Part shown: positions 51,646 through 64,000 of the stretch, piece by piece
Layout: the number at the start of each line of letters is the position of its first letter
Position numbering within the stretch: the stretch's first letter is position 1
From: Spinacia oleracea
Lineage: Eukaryota; Streptophyta; Magnoliopsida; Caryophyllales; Amaranthaceae
Direction of reading: 5' to 3'
Length of the DNA stretch: 64,000 bases
Assembly (NCBI RefSeq): GCF_020520425.1
Contig: NC_079491.1
Span: forward strand, 8,977,143 to 9,041,142
Notes under the pieces: generated by a model
The model's input: the letters and a program-made list of their open reading frames with translations, nothing else
Databases searched by the model: none
Told to the model about the DNA's origin: nothing
Translations under genes and position numbers: made by a program

Positions 51646-51654
51646 TTACTAAAA

Positions 51655-52106
51655 ACCCAGAGGGGATGGAGTAGTTAGTAATATCAGTATTCCCGGGAAC
51701 GATTTCCCTAGTTCAAATATTACCAACAAAATTTTAACAAATTTCCAATAAAAGGAAAAAGTGGAAAAAGTGAACATTAAGTGAAAAATTGCACTATTAA
51801 AGTGAGAAATGTCTCTTTTGATTATAATTTACATACGTAAACCACAAAAAGATTACGGCAACAAATAATTAAAAGCACAAAATTTCAAAGTAATAGATAC
51901 AAAAAAACCCTTCATTTCACCTCTTTCCCCAAGCCACAAACCACTAAAAATTGTGGGCTATATAACACGTATCAATGAAAATAACAATAGATACAAAATG
52001 AAGCATATCGAGCTGGTCTAAAAGGGCCTCCTGAAAACAGCCCCTCAATTTGTGTACTCTTATCAGCAACAAGCTGTGTAAAATCTGTCATATTTTGAAC
52101 ATTGTA
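51655..52106. other. Spacer and 3' flank of the MOS14-like gene
   Basis: No other gene is seen. The last 150-200 bp before the stop codon probably hold the 3' untranslated region of the MOS14-like gene. Confidence 0.4.
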
Positions 52107-55100
52107 CTATACTCTATGCACCATATTTAACTCTAAGGGTTTCAAAGCATCTTGAACAATATCTTGCACCGTTCGATTACGCCGGCAAACATCTGAGAGT
52201 TCCTCAATTGGAACCATGATATCATTATTTTTAGCCCCAGATTTTGCTTCAGACAACGCTTGCAGGAATCTCGAGCTCTCAACTTCTGTTACTGCCGTTT
52301 TTGGAATCAATGAAACGCTTTCCCTGGCCCATTCCAGAGCTTTTATGTGATAAACTCGAACTAGTGACAGAAGTGTATAAGTTACCTGGAATATAAAAGG
52401 GTCAACTTAGCTTGTCAGAAAGTTTGGTGTATAGAATCCTTTAATGGGAAGAAGAATAGAAAGGGAACAAGGAGTGGGAATAAAAGTACTCTATTCTCAC
52501 AGCAATACATTACCATAATAGAGTATATGACAACTTGGAAACCGAGTTTGGAGCTTAAAGTTGTATTTTTTTTTCACCTCAAATCTAAATTCTTATGTTC
52601 TGAGATACAAGTTTCATTTGGCTGTAGGTTGGAAAGCTTGAATGATCTAATCTAAACTCCGCTTTCTTCTACTTTTTCCTATTTTATATTTTATGTTAAC
52701 CAAACAAGAACTTAGGCCTTGTCTTGTCTGAACCTAATTAAATTCATTAAACCTGAAACTTTTTGTTTAGGTGAAAAGAATACAGCCTAAAACGTGAGAA
52801 TTTGTGGTCGGTGAATACCGTGTGGTTTTGGAACATTAAATTGTGTACTTTTCTGGTAAAGTACAACAACAGTAATAGTTAATCATGTCATTTTTCAAGT
52901 TTCTTAATTCCTGTGAAAAATGTCAAAGGGGCACTATATTATGGGACGGAGGGAGAATTAGACTTGGAAAATCAACAACATAAAGACCATATTTCTGTAA
53001 ATGAAAATTTAAAAGCTGGAGCGTTAGAAGTGGGTGTTCTAGTTAATTTGTTATCTATTCGACTATTCCTTATTCTTATCACAAAACCAAATAAGGGAAA
53101 GTCAGTGAATTACTTGATGAATACCCAATCAGTAGTTCTCTCTCCCATTCCCAACTACACTCATTTCCATTTCCATTTAACAAATATACTGTGAAGGAAA
53201 CATTACTGTACTTGGCCTCGTTCAGATGGAACTTACTGTATCGAAGCGGTTGTTTGGGAGAGCTCCTGTCAAGGACGCTATCAAAATTCTGGTTATAGTT
53301 GCTCCTCTGGGAACAATCACACTATCCCTGATCGACTGATATTGCAAACCCTCATGTGACTTTGTGAGATCAAAGACATCAGATAAGAATGACAATATGG
53401 AATTTGAAGCCTCCCTGCAAAAGTAGACAAAAATAAGCACAATTTATCAATTATATAGCTAATTGCAATTTGCAACTGAAATTTCCAATAGAATATTAGG
53501 ATGAGATTGCACTCCATGACTTGTTAACCAACCCTAGTCAATACCAGTGAGGGGAATCATGATCGAAATTAGGGTGGTATGGGGTTACAACTTGATACCT
53601 ACAATGTGGTCGATTCATTTGAAGATGAATATAATCACTGTCACTGATACCTGGAAGTATGGTATGAGCCAAAACCACCTTCCCCTTAAGGTATCTAAAC
53701 CCCATACCTTTGGGGGTTTGAGGTATGGGTTTTAAATTTAAGAGTATAGTTTTGTCAACCAAACATATGGTATGGCTTTATCTACCAGAAAATCATGAAC
53801 CAATCATCTCCCCTAAAGAAAGCTGGTTACACCAATAATCATCTCAAATGCAATGAAGCCAAAACCCTAACTAACCCAAACCCAAAGTCCGAGTACACCT
53901 AATCTAAAATGACCTGAAATTCAGATCATTGAAAAAGTTTCACTCGAAATAACCTATCAAACCGAATATAAAAATACTATTAAAATTATTTGTCTGAATT
54001 ATGTTAATCTCCCCTTCAATTAATCCAAAAGCTAATTTTAGACCAACATACTTATTCAAAAAAAAAAAAACTATGAACTTTTAGGCTTTACTTTGCAGTT
54101 TGCACTAACAGTGTTTCAATCATCTAAACGTATGTCAATAAAACCAGAATTATCCAGCCTGATATGCAAAATTCTAACTTATCTAACTTGAGCTAGTCCG
54201 AAATCCAATTAAACCAAATTCAATTCAACTTGTATTCTTCAGCCAGATGTACGGCAATTAACAAGCTTTGGCAACAGACCGGTTCATGATAATGTCTCAT
54301 AGAAAAATAAAATTAAGTATAATAATAAAAGGCCATGCAACTTTTGCTCACGTGATTAGTAGGACAAATTAAGTGTTTATGAAGCAAACAACTGAACAAG
54401 GTTCCTTAAGAAGAAAAGTGGAAGAAGAAATATCATGCACACATGACCAATAACATTTCACGCATTCCAGAATAAATATATGTTTCTAAGAGCCCTTCTC
54501 ATCCTCTACTGGATGGGAAAAGGAAGGGGAGCAGTGAAGGAGAAGCAGTTTGAATATTACACCACTGTTCTCATCAAACTTGAGCTATGCGCACAAGAGA
54601 GCCTTTATAACTTTAAAAAACGAGCAGCCTCTCGGAAACTCATTTTCCCCTCAAACCCCAACTAAAGGCCCCAAAAGACAGACTGGAAGCTTTTGCTCAG
54701 AAACTCCTTCTGAGAAGGCTAGTGAGTAAACATTAAAATTTGCTACCCTCTCAAACCCCAACTAAAGGCCCCAAAAGACAGACTGGATGCTTTTGCTCAG
54801 AAACTCCTTCTGAGAAGCTAATATAGTGAGTAAACATTACAATTTGCTAAAACAGTACCATGTAAAAACGGTAATAGACAGAAGTAACCCTATGTCAACA
54901 GAGAATGACATATGAAAATATAATACCTGTGTTGGACTGTGATCCCAATCATAGCACAGTCTATTAGTGAGGGAAACACCGGTGACGGGATGAATATCTG
55001 AGGGCAATATCGGATGCACCTCGACGCCAATAAAAAACAATCATCAGCTATATCTGGTCTGGTGGTAAAATCCTGACAAATGCACAAATATGATTAACCG

Positions 55101-58100
55101 ACAACACAGCTATCACAAAATTACAGAAGATCATACCGCAGAACATACACTAATTGTGGCAAGGAGGCAGGCTGTTCTTCTAAAGAGGGCTTCAACTAAG
55201 TTTCGCAGATAGTCCGAACAAGATTGGTCCGACCCAAAGATCTGCCACATAACAATTAGAAGGTAAGCTGAAATGAAGAACTCACAACCGCCTTGAATTC
55301 AAGAAAGAAATCAATATACCTTTATGACTTCACTGGAGAGATACAGAAAGCACGGTTGGTGCTGGTGCTGATAGAGTCCCTGAATCTCCTCTAGCATGGC
55401 GCCAATTGTGAGGCCCATGTAACTTCTAGAAGTTCTTACCTTCCAAAATGAAAAAAATGAAATCAAGTCAAATGCAATGAAAATTAAAAGAGCTAAACTA
55501 TTCCTGAACTAACCAAAAACATCAGAACAAGTGGATAAGTATACAAGTATATTGTACTCTTCAAACTCAGTGGAGAAGAATTCCAGGACATTACATGAAG
55601 AAAGAATACAATTACATTAAAGACAGACAATGTATGGGACCAGGATGACACTCTTTAAGATGGTTGCTAGAAACAACCTCTCCACTTGGTTTTTTTGGCA
55701 ATTAATCTCTTCACTTAGTTACAGGCCATCAAACCACTTGAATGAAAACTTTAAGTTATCCCATGAAATAAGTAAAAGATGGTTCATCACCCTCTCCTAC
55801 TCACCGTGAGGAGTGTAAGGCTAGTGGATCTCAGATATGGCGACAATAAGAACTTGGTGCAACTGAATCAGATTGATGAATAAAGTGTTTCATAGAAGAA
55901 GGTAAGCCTCCAATCCTCTAAAGAAATAAATTAACAGAATTTGTTTTGCTTTCATCGGTTAACCACACGGCTCCAAAATCTTACATTGTGTCCTCATGAC
56001 TTCTTGAGTAGTTGAGTGCAATTAAGAAACAAAGGAGAATAGAAGCTTTTCTTGAGCAGAATTAAGAAACAAAAGAGAAGGGAAGTTTTCAATTTACTCA
56101 TTCTACTTTCGGAAATATTTAGGTGAATCTAAACCATAGATTTTAGCATTATACAAAGTTACAAACTGAAGACCTTATATAGCTAATATTTAAAATCTGA
56201 AATCCTTGAAATCTAAAATTCTAAATCCAGAACTCCAAGTACAGCCTTAACTTATTCAACAGAACTTACAGCATATTTGCATGCCTTGCAGAGAGCTTCC
56301 ATAGTTCGCATGTCCCATGCACGGCTGTGGTCAAAGAAAATTCAGAAATGGAGAACATTGTCCTGTTACCAAATACCAACACAATCAAACATGTACTACC
56401 CATACTTACACGTCAAAGATGGCTTTAAAAATCGGCCAGAGCCTCTGAATAGCATCTGCTACAGCTTCAGGGTGATTTACATATCTAAAACAATTTTAGT
56501 TTCAAAATAAGAACCATTGTTTAGGGTCTAAAAGGTGTTTAGATCACTAGAAATATATCCATTTTACCTAAAAATATATGCCAATCTATCGATATGAATA
56601 GTAAGCTCACGGGCACCTTTCTGTCCCAGACTAACTGATCCTTGATTGATCATCTCCTGATTGGTCAGAATAAAAATGGCAATATGCATTAGATAAAGGA
56701 TGAGCGAGCAAAAAATTTAGAATTGAATTTCAAATATAGGAAAAACAAACCTGAAGAGGAGTAACAACAGGCAGGCATAATGCTTCCAGGGCCTTCTTTG
56801 CATGATCTGGAGGAAGTTCTGTAATGACCATGCTGCATATCATAAATACTATCAGACTACATCAAACAGACAATCACTTCCATGACAGTTTATAACAAAC
56901 AAATACCTTAATGCTTCAACTAAATGAAGAGAATCTTCAGCAGAAACTCTGAAGTTTCCACCTTCTGGATAGACAGCACTTTGGTAGATATGGAAGAGGC
57001 CGTCTAAAGATCCACAGAGCTTCTTCCGACAATCTACGTGGATATTATTTATTATTCAGAGACTCAGAAACCATGGAATGTAAACTGTAATGCAGATTTC
57101 ATTATCTCAGCAGATGGGAAAAAAGAACATCAAAACTATTAACTTTCAAGACTAAAATTATAGGGGAGGAGCTTATGATACCAACAAGCTGCTTCTGTTT
57201 TAGGTATACAAACAGCAAATAGAAAGAAAATTACGATCGAATTTCCCAAGTAAGAGAGTCTGTAAGGATTTGAAAATTAGCGTCAAACAAGTAAAGTAGT
57301 CTTCCCTCAGATTATAAACGCTGCAAAAAAGGATGCTGTAATGATGCATGGCAGATATTCATCACCTAAGGAGGATTATTAAGCTGAGAAAATACAGGGG
57401 TGAAGATAGAGGCTAAACAGGATTCTAGCCCAACCAGGGTGCAACTTCAACAAGGAGAGCCCATCAGCCCACAACTAGTTCAAATGTTAACTCGATTAAA
57501 CATTTAAAACTGCAAGCTACGAAAAGTCGAAAAGGTGTTATAACTGATGCGAGAAAGATTAAGAGAAATCAACATATTTGATGTGGTTCACTAACATGTT
57601 AGCTACGTCCACAGGCAAAAGAGAAGAAGTTTGTATTGATCTTGAGGATCATTCGAAGCAATATGCATATTAAAGGCATATCAAACAAAAGGGAGTGTAT
57701 ACTGCAGCACAAAAAGCTAATTCTTTTGTTTAATTTGTCCTTCCACCCCCCCACTCCACCCAAAAGTAAATAAAACAAAGAGATAATACTGCCAAAACAA
57801 AGTTGCACATAAGTATGGCGCTGCTAAGTCAGACACACAAAAACAAAACTTTTCTGATAAACATACAGATAGAGTGGCATGTCACTGGTTAAATAACATA
57901 TTCAGAAACACGACATCTAAAACAGGATTGACTTGTTAAAAATTGCTCATGATTTTATATTAATCTCAAAATGCCTACACCTTCATCTTTGAATGACTAA
58001 TGTAACAAGAAAGGGATGCCCTGAACAAAAATTAACATCTAATGAGAGAAGGAACAGAAGGAAAGAGTAAAATCAATACACGGCACAAGAACATACCATC

Positions 58101-61100
58101 ACAAATGTGTCTAAACGCCAATGCAGCAGCTGCTGCAGTATCTTCAGATGTGCTCATTCCCCTCATAAGAACGTCAACCAGCGAAGGAAGAATTGAAAGT
58201 CCATTTGATGAAGCATCAAGCCATTTTGAATATGCTCCAATTGTCAAGCACACTGAAAACAAAAAGTTCACAATGATTACATGCATATCACCCAAACATT
58301 TTCAGTTTAAACATATATTCTTCATTATTATACATGTGATTGAAAAGAGAGAGCAATGTCAAAATTTTGATAATTAATTATATCAAACAATTCCTATCAC
58401 ACTGGAACTAACCCGAAGTATATGCAGAGGGGTGTTATTGGAGAAATATAACTTCATTTGGGGCATGAAGCCACCAGAATACCCAGTTTAAAAAAAGAAA
58501 AAGAGGGTTCCCCCCACACCATCTTTAACGGGAAAAAAAAAAGGTTCCCCAATGCCAATCACATACATCAGATCACATGTGGAAAATATCAACAAAGTTC
58601 AGTTTTATCTAAAAAGCTAGTGAGGGAGAAGCAGAAGGGAGCAATAACCAATTACATATTTACACCTCTTTTATTTTTCACATTTTTTTGCCTCATATGA
58701 TACTAACAGTAAGCACAGCGTGCACACGCAAAGGATTCAAGTAAAATGGCATCTTCCCATATAACATGAAGTGACCTGTAAGGCAAATGCTGAAATCTGA
58801 CCCTTGTTATTATAACAATAAGGTAATCATGGGACTTTTTTTATAGATAACCTATTAGGTGCTGCTAGCTGTAGTTGTGCAATTGTAAGGCAAATGCTGA
58901 AATCATGTTGATCTTTACTACATTTCCTCGAGCACTTCTATCTTTCTTTTGTGCAGGAATTTGAACCAATAAATTGTTTGAGACATATAATATATCGTTG
59001 CAAATACTTTCAAACAAGTACAAAATGAATATTGTTAGAACTGGTTAAGGTGAAAAAAAAGTAAAACCTAATTTTTAGAAACTGAATCAAGAAATTCAAT
59101 GAACATTGCATATGTTTAGAGATGAATACACCAGTGACAAATCAAATAAACATGAAACTGAACATGAACATTTAACAAATGAACAATAATGGTCAGTATG
59201 AATTCAAAGAAACATCAAATCTTATCAAAATGAACAAAAAGAATAAACGAATATCAGCGAGGATAAGGATGAACATAGTACTCTTCACAAATTATGATTG
59301 GTAAAATGAATCATGCGGAGTGTTCATCATTACCATTACCCCATTGCCTCAAAGAGGCTCCCGCAAGAAGCGGGGTAAGGGGGGGTCGGACGTACGCAAC
59401 CTTACCCCTGCAATTGCAGAGAGGTTATTTCTAATTGACCCAAAAGCAATAACGGGACGACAACGGGATGACCATCTTCTACTTCATGGAAAGTAAGCGA
59501 AGAGGTATTAAGAGCCATTTTGATTAAGTCCATTACATCCCACAACCAAAAGAACAAATTAATCTTTGGCTCCATCCGAAATGGCTCATGCGGAGTATAT
59601 GGGAAATAAATGAACATCCGTGCAAAAGGAAATCTCTTCACAACATTTCAAAAAAAAAAAATGGCACAATTTTTCACAGATTGCTTATGAGTAATAGTCT
59701 AGGTTAAGTTGAATGTACATGTCCGTTTTACACCTTATTGGTTCTCATTAATTGTTATCACTAAACTACCCACAGATGCTCATTTAGTTGCACTCAATAT
59801 TCACTTATACGATCTCAATTTTATTTAAATTACTTCAAGATGCTCTTACTCACTCTTGCACATTGATTAGCTATTACATCTGTATTTGAATGTAATTCTA
59901 ATCAAAAACTTATTATGCCTCATTCGTTTTCTCTAATGTTCATTAAATTATCTTTAAATACTTATTTCTTAAAAAAAATCGTTTTGCAAGTTCCTTTTTT
60001 CATTCTAACTGTATTTGAGTTCTTGTTCATGTGTAAAAAAAAAAAAAAATCTGATCATCATACAAGAATTCATCAAAATTATTCAATGGTACACTCAACA
60101 TGAAAGTACCTAAAGAAAGCTCCACAAAGATATAGTACAAGCCACAAACAAACTATTCCAAAGTAGTATACAGCCTTAAAAGCTCACATTCACAATTATA
60201 AGGAACTTCAAACACATTTCAGATATACATGTCAGCAATTTAATAAAACAGGCTCATAGGTCAACACTGTTAACCAGAACAAGAAAATACTTGGCATAAA
60301 AAAAGCAAATATTAAGATGAACAAACAATGCACAATACTATCCATATTTATGGTTGCGAACAAAAAACCAACAATTAATCCATCAATCCAGCAAAAAATG
60401 TGTATGAACGGGTAGCATGTTTAGAAAACAAATGAACTTATTAGTAAACTAATCCATCAATTTTATGAGCGGGTAGCATGTTTAGTTAGAATGCCGTACC
60501 AGTCTGAAGTAGTTGAGGATGATGGGGAAGCTTTGGAATCAATGACATAACCTGCAAAAATGTGTAATTCACCTCAGCAGATAACATTAAGTAAAAATGG
60601 ATGTCAAATCCTAGAAAGAAGCAAAAATTAGTAACCTCGCCCTCCCAATTAACATTCACTTTGCCAAAAATTCAGTTCAAATCTATCTTCCCTTTCAGAA
60701 ACTTATAATACAAAAGCAAGTTTGGACACTAAAAGCTGTTAAGACATTCTCTGGTACAAGAACACCTCATGAAGCAGACAACAGCTTTGACAATTGTTTT
60801 CCTAAAACATTTATTGCGCTTTGACATTCTTATCAACCCCTCAGGGAGGTTTATCATGAGCAATGGTTCACAAAATCTTAGCGACCAAAGAATGATGATT
60901 GGTCACACTTCAGAGAGAGAGGGGGGTGGAAGAAAAAGGGAAGCACAGGAGGAACAGAGTTGGTACTCTTCCAGCCATTATCTCCAAGCAATATATCTAA
61001 AACCCTTGGTGGCGAACAAAGAGAGGTAACTGTTAGCCCATCATTATGGCTTGGTTTACTCTTTCTTGTCATTGATACATACAGTAACAGATCTAAAACA

Positions 61101-63870
61101 AATTCAACAAAACACCATCAGTATAGCAGTTGGCATACTAGTTTCACAGGTGTGTATGATTTTCTATACTTACACAAACGAAAGATTTTTTACCAAGGAC
61201 TATATAAACCATATTATATTAGTTTCTCAATAGAACCTTAGTTGTCTTCCCTTCGCCTAATGGAAAGGTTAAATGTGGACAGCAGAAGTTAAAAAAAAAA
61301 GAATTAGAAACTATTCCAAAAGTTTGGAGATGGAAGTATAGTTATAAAAGATAAAGTGAAGAGACAACAAAGTAAGAACAAAAAGTTCAATTTACTACAA
61401 AAATCAAATGCAACCAAAAACATATTTTTTATCATGACAAATATCAATTTTTGTCTTTTCTATCTATTTTTCTCTGACACAGCAAAACTAGGGATCCAAT
61501 TAGGGTTCTGAAGGGGGCATGAGCCGCATGATTGCCAAATACATCACGCCTCTTTTAGCATGTTACAGAACTTCCTACCAGATGAAGTTCCTTTGCTGTC
61601 ATTCAACCACACCATAGAATCATGATTTCTGGATGTATATAATTCCTGAAGATCATGGTCAAACCTAATAAAAACGAGAAAATTTGTTCAGCTTAGAGAA
61701 ACTTTGTTTACGTCACAAGTTTGAGTGTTTTTATAGAATTTATGGCTAGACGCTTCTGTGCCTACTTCCTAACCCTCTTCTACACAGTGGTATTCTGTTG
61801 GTGTTTATGATATTGGCAGATACAGATTAGGAACCAAGCTGGTCATGCTTTATCAAAGCAGTTAACTTATACTATTTAAACACCAGAATGTCAAATATTA
61901 TTCATCTGTAATTTTTCAATTTCCTCTTACTTCCATTTGTTATCCTTCTCATTAATCTTTTTCAAGATATTATTCTCCCCGCCATGCATGTACGCCGTTG
62001 CATGTAGATGAGCTAATGTGATGCCCAGTAAACCAGAAGGCACGGACGAGGAGCTGAGGTGCAAGGCTCAGAACATGATCTTTTCCAATTTGTACCGTCA
62101 AGGCTCTTCAGGCACGAGAAGTATGCCTGTTCAGATTATTGTCTATTGAAGTTTTAATTAAAAAAAGGAAACAATCAATTATATTGTCTTTGTTATGGAA
62201 TACCATTTTGACGATATACTACAGTGAAATAAGTGATTTTGATAGCTCCTTTTATTACAGGAGTGAATGCACCTATTTCTAATGCAAATTCTTATGTATC
62301 CCAAAACATAATCAGCCAAGTATCTCGTCCCCCTTATTCCTCTTAACTCCATCACCATCCCCATCATCAATGCAACAAACCACATACCATGAATTACCTG
62401 AAATCATCCACTACAAAAGCCCAGAACCAACTGCCAATCACAGTCATGCCAGCTGCAGCAATCTACTTTGTGCAAGCTGCACAAGTAGACTAGCCTCCTT
62501 CCCAAGCTCGATGAAGAAGACTAGTCTATCCATCCAGAAAGCACGAAGTAAAATGATTTACTATTGGAAGAATAGACTGCAAAAAGTATAGGTCTAGCTT
62601 CTCCGTGTAGCTTACGTAATGTAGGTTGATTTACTTTGGGCATCCGGCAATTATGCAAAAGCATGCTCTTTTCCAGAAATTAAGTTTGACCTTTTGACTG
62701 TTAGTTACCCCAAATTCGCCATTTTATAGGTCACAACCATCCCCTGCTGTGATTTTGATACAGTGGCTTTCTCTTTAAATTTATTTGGTGAAAAAAGGAG
62801 AAGACTTTACCCTACAATTTGAGTGTAAAATGAAGGGTTAGGGTAAGAAGAGAAGGGATAGGGAAAAGGTTAAGTGAGAAATTTCAGTGACATATTTAGC
62901 GCCTCGCGTTGTCTAAAAGTCGTTACTAACTTACTGAGTACAGAACTTTTTATAAATAGCAGTTTTCAAATCAAGCAACAATATGCTTTGCTTGTAATCT
63001 CCATTTGACTTGTGCCTAGGCTCTAGAACCTCCACTACTCATCAATGTATTTCACACCTTTCAAAATACTGGATACATTTGAACTTTGTGTACTGAGCTT
63101 GATTTCTCTAGTTGAAACTGCATGCCACATACTCTCCTTTTCTTACAATTACATAACAATGGGAAAAATTAACAAGAGATAAAAAAAACCAAGGGGAAAT
63201 CCTACTAAAAATGAGGGTTTTGAACTTTTGAAATAGCTCTTTGTCATCCTTACCATGGTTTTCTTAAGGCCCAATAGGTGATATACATTGGATAATAAGT
63301 ATTGGCATAGCAACATGACGATAATGTTTTCTAAAGGGTCATACATATTGAGCAATAAAGCCGCAGCTAATACAAAGACTATGTGATTTCCGCCTTTATG
63401 CAACACCACATCTCAAATGAACAAAAATTACCTAGCATGGAATTGCTTGTTCAAAACTTGCAGATTACTTTTAGAATTTTATATCCTTATTTGAGATATC
63501 TTACCCAACCAAGGGTGGGAGTTTCTTTGGAAGCATTGGTGTAATGGTGATGTAGACGTTGATGACTATCTGGCGGTAAGTAATTGTGGGATCACTTTAA
63601 ACTGATTAAAATGATATCAGGACCAACAAGTTTAACATTATTTTCAGGCAAAAAAATTTGAAAAAAGAAATTGATAAGCAAGAAAAATCTGAATAGTAGC
63701 TGAATCATCATATTCAAGTTCGAAATAAAAGCTAGGGAAATTTTTTGAACCTGAGGCATCACTTCTGCTTCGACACTGGAAACATAGTCTGCTACAGCCC
63801 GTATACAGTATAAAGCAGCCTCAGCTGGACGCCACTCACTACTTTGATCATTTACACAGCTGGCCGCAGC
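52107..63870 (-). CDS. MOS14: Transportin-SR / MOS14-like nuclear import receptor, C-terminal part
   Basis: Thirteen exons on the minus strand: 63870-63751, 60551-60500, 58252-58097, 57033-56907, 56832-56751, 56656-56568, 56484-56410, 56324-56270, 55439-55320, 55241-55149, 55072-54927, 53414-53237 and 52385-52107. All use GT-AG and the frame is continuous, giving 523 residues plus stop. Arabidopsis MOS14 has about 958, so the N-terminal half lies past the right edge. HEAT-repeat helices fill the product; diagnostic stretches include WRPAEAALYCIRAVADYV, ATITRILIASLTGALP and the C-terminal EELSDVCRRNRTVQDIVQDAL. Known family role: an importin-beta-type carrier of serine/arginine-rich splicing factors, needed in Arabidopsis for correct splicing of immune receptor genes. 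It appears intact here. Introns of 3.2 and 2.2 kb carry repeats. Confidence 0.93.
52920..52951. mobile_element. Stowaway end fragment in the last MOS14-like intron
   Basis: 'gcactatattatgggacgga' followed by 'gggag' is identical to the right end of the complete Stowaway at 13375-13698. No left end is found nearby, so only a terminal fragment remains. Confidence 0.8.
53570..53745. repeat. Palindrome-rich block in the last MOS14-like large exon flank
   Basis: Within the intron between 54927 and 53414, 'ggtatggggtt' near 53576 is met by the inverse 'aaccccatacc' near 53697 and by further 'ggtatggg' words. It is a possible decayed MITE; boundaries are uncertain. Confidence 0.35.
54651..54854. 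repeat. Tandem duplication of about 100 bp in an intron
   Basis: A unit beginning 'tcaaaccccaactaaaggcc' at 54651 recurs at 54751. Both contain 'agacagactgga' and 'cagaaactccttctgagaag', with small differences. It is intronic in the MOS14-like gene. Confidence 0.85.
57034..58096. other. Intron of the MOS14-like gene, nothing recognised
   Basis: About 1.06 kb between exons four and three (in window order from the right). No exon-like or mobile-element signal could be supported. Confidence 0.5.
58253..60499. other. 2.2-kb intron of the MOS14-like gene
   Basis: AT-rich intron. It contains a SINE-like insert at about 59322-59585 and a stretch at 59140-59280 rich in 'gaacat/tgaaca' phrases like those in the array at 46800-48310. 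No coding sequence is recognisable inside it. Confidence 0.5.
59322..59585. mobile_element. Probable SINE-like retroposon in an intron
   Basis: Contains 'cctcaaagaggctcccgc', 'cggggtaagggggggtcgg' and 'cgcaaccttacccctgc', phrases I associate with dispersed plant retroposons. The 11-bp direct repeat TCATGCGGAGT (59311-59321; 59586-59596) may be its target duplication. No A tail is obvious, and it could extend past the second repeat, so the ends are provisional. Confidence 0.45.
60552..63750. other. 3.2-kb intron of the MOS14-like gene
   Basis: Several short frames exist on both strands, but none joins the transportin reading frame or shows a domain. I see no clear element ends. The flanking exons join in frame without it. 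Confidence 0.5.
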
Positions 63871-64000
63871 CTGGGATATTGATATCACAAAAGGTGGTGA
63901 TTGTTAGTCCATGAACTTAAGATGCTTCAATATGAGCCAATCCATTAAAAAATCATACAGCATCATTCTACTTCAAACAAGTTCAAATAGAAGTATATTA

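Noticed and set aside
61000-63500. Extra MOS14-like exons or a nested gene in the 3.2-kb intron
   Set aside because: The exons at 63870-63751 and 60551-60500 join in frame, and no frame between them resembles a transportin or any other family.

Overview
The window is nuclear DNA of a flowering plant. It has GT-AG introns, large AT-rich spacers, dense small inverted-repeat elements and plant-specific gene families (DYW-class PPR, SHAQKYF MYB, plant S6 kinase). The repeat content and the long LTR resemble what I recall from Caryophyllales/Amaranthaceae (spinach, beet, quinoa), but I could not test this and it is an inference.

Genes. Five host genes can be supported. (1) A three-exon SHAQKYF MYB-related transcription factor with C-terminal EAR-like repeats, + strand, 8448-9491. 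(2) An intronless 743-residue DYW-class PPR protein, probably an organelle RNA editing factor, - strand, 21439-23670. (3) The 82-residue diphthamide-synthesis zinc protein DPH3, - strand, 26676-26924. (4) A six-exon AGC kinase of the ribosomal S6 kinase family, complete at 475 residues, - strand, 42072-45489. (5) The 3' half (13 exons) of a transportin-SR / MOS14-like nuclear import receptor, - strand, 52107-63870, which runs off the right edge. They do not form a pathway. DPH3 and S6K both touch translation, the PPR acts in organelles, MOS14 imports SR splicing factors, and MYB is nuclear.

Layout. 1-8.2 kb: intergenic, stacked with hAT, Mutator-like and Stowaway elements, a 5S-bearing Cassandra-type LTR fragment and an 83-bp array. 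8.2-9.5 kb: MYB gene. 9.5-20 kb: intergenic, with a SINE, several Stowaway MITEs, an element with hairpin termini and a 2.0-kb non-autonomous CACTA element. 20-27 kb: PPR and DPH3, with two diverged copies of a roughly 1-kb sequence on either side of the PPR gene. 27.4-41 kb: a 5'-truncated Ty1/Copia fossil split by a young 10.6-kb Copia-type element whose LTRs differ at only 4 of 1378 positions and which carries a GC-rich 21-bp satellite. 42-45.5 kb: S6K. 45.9-49.4 kb: a three-level nest (Stowaway, containing a SINE, containing a 3-kb element full of GAACAT-type repeats). 50.4-51.7 kb: tRNA-Arg-like pseudogenes, one with a hAT MITE in its B box, then a Mutator-like MITE. 52-64 kb: MOS14-like gene with repeats in its introns.

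No new protein-coding system was found. The most unusual items are the MITE exactly in a tRNA B box, the three-level nest with its repeat array, and the satellite with a five-unit higher-order period inside a recently moved but coding-dead LTR element.
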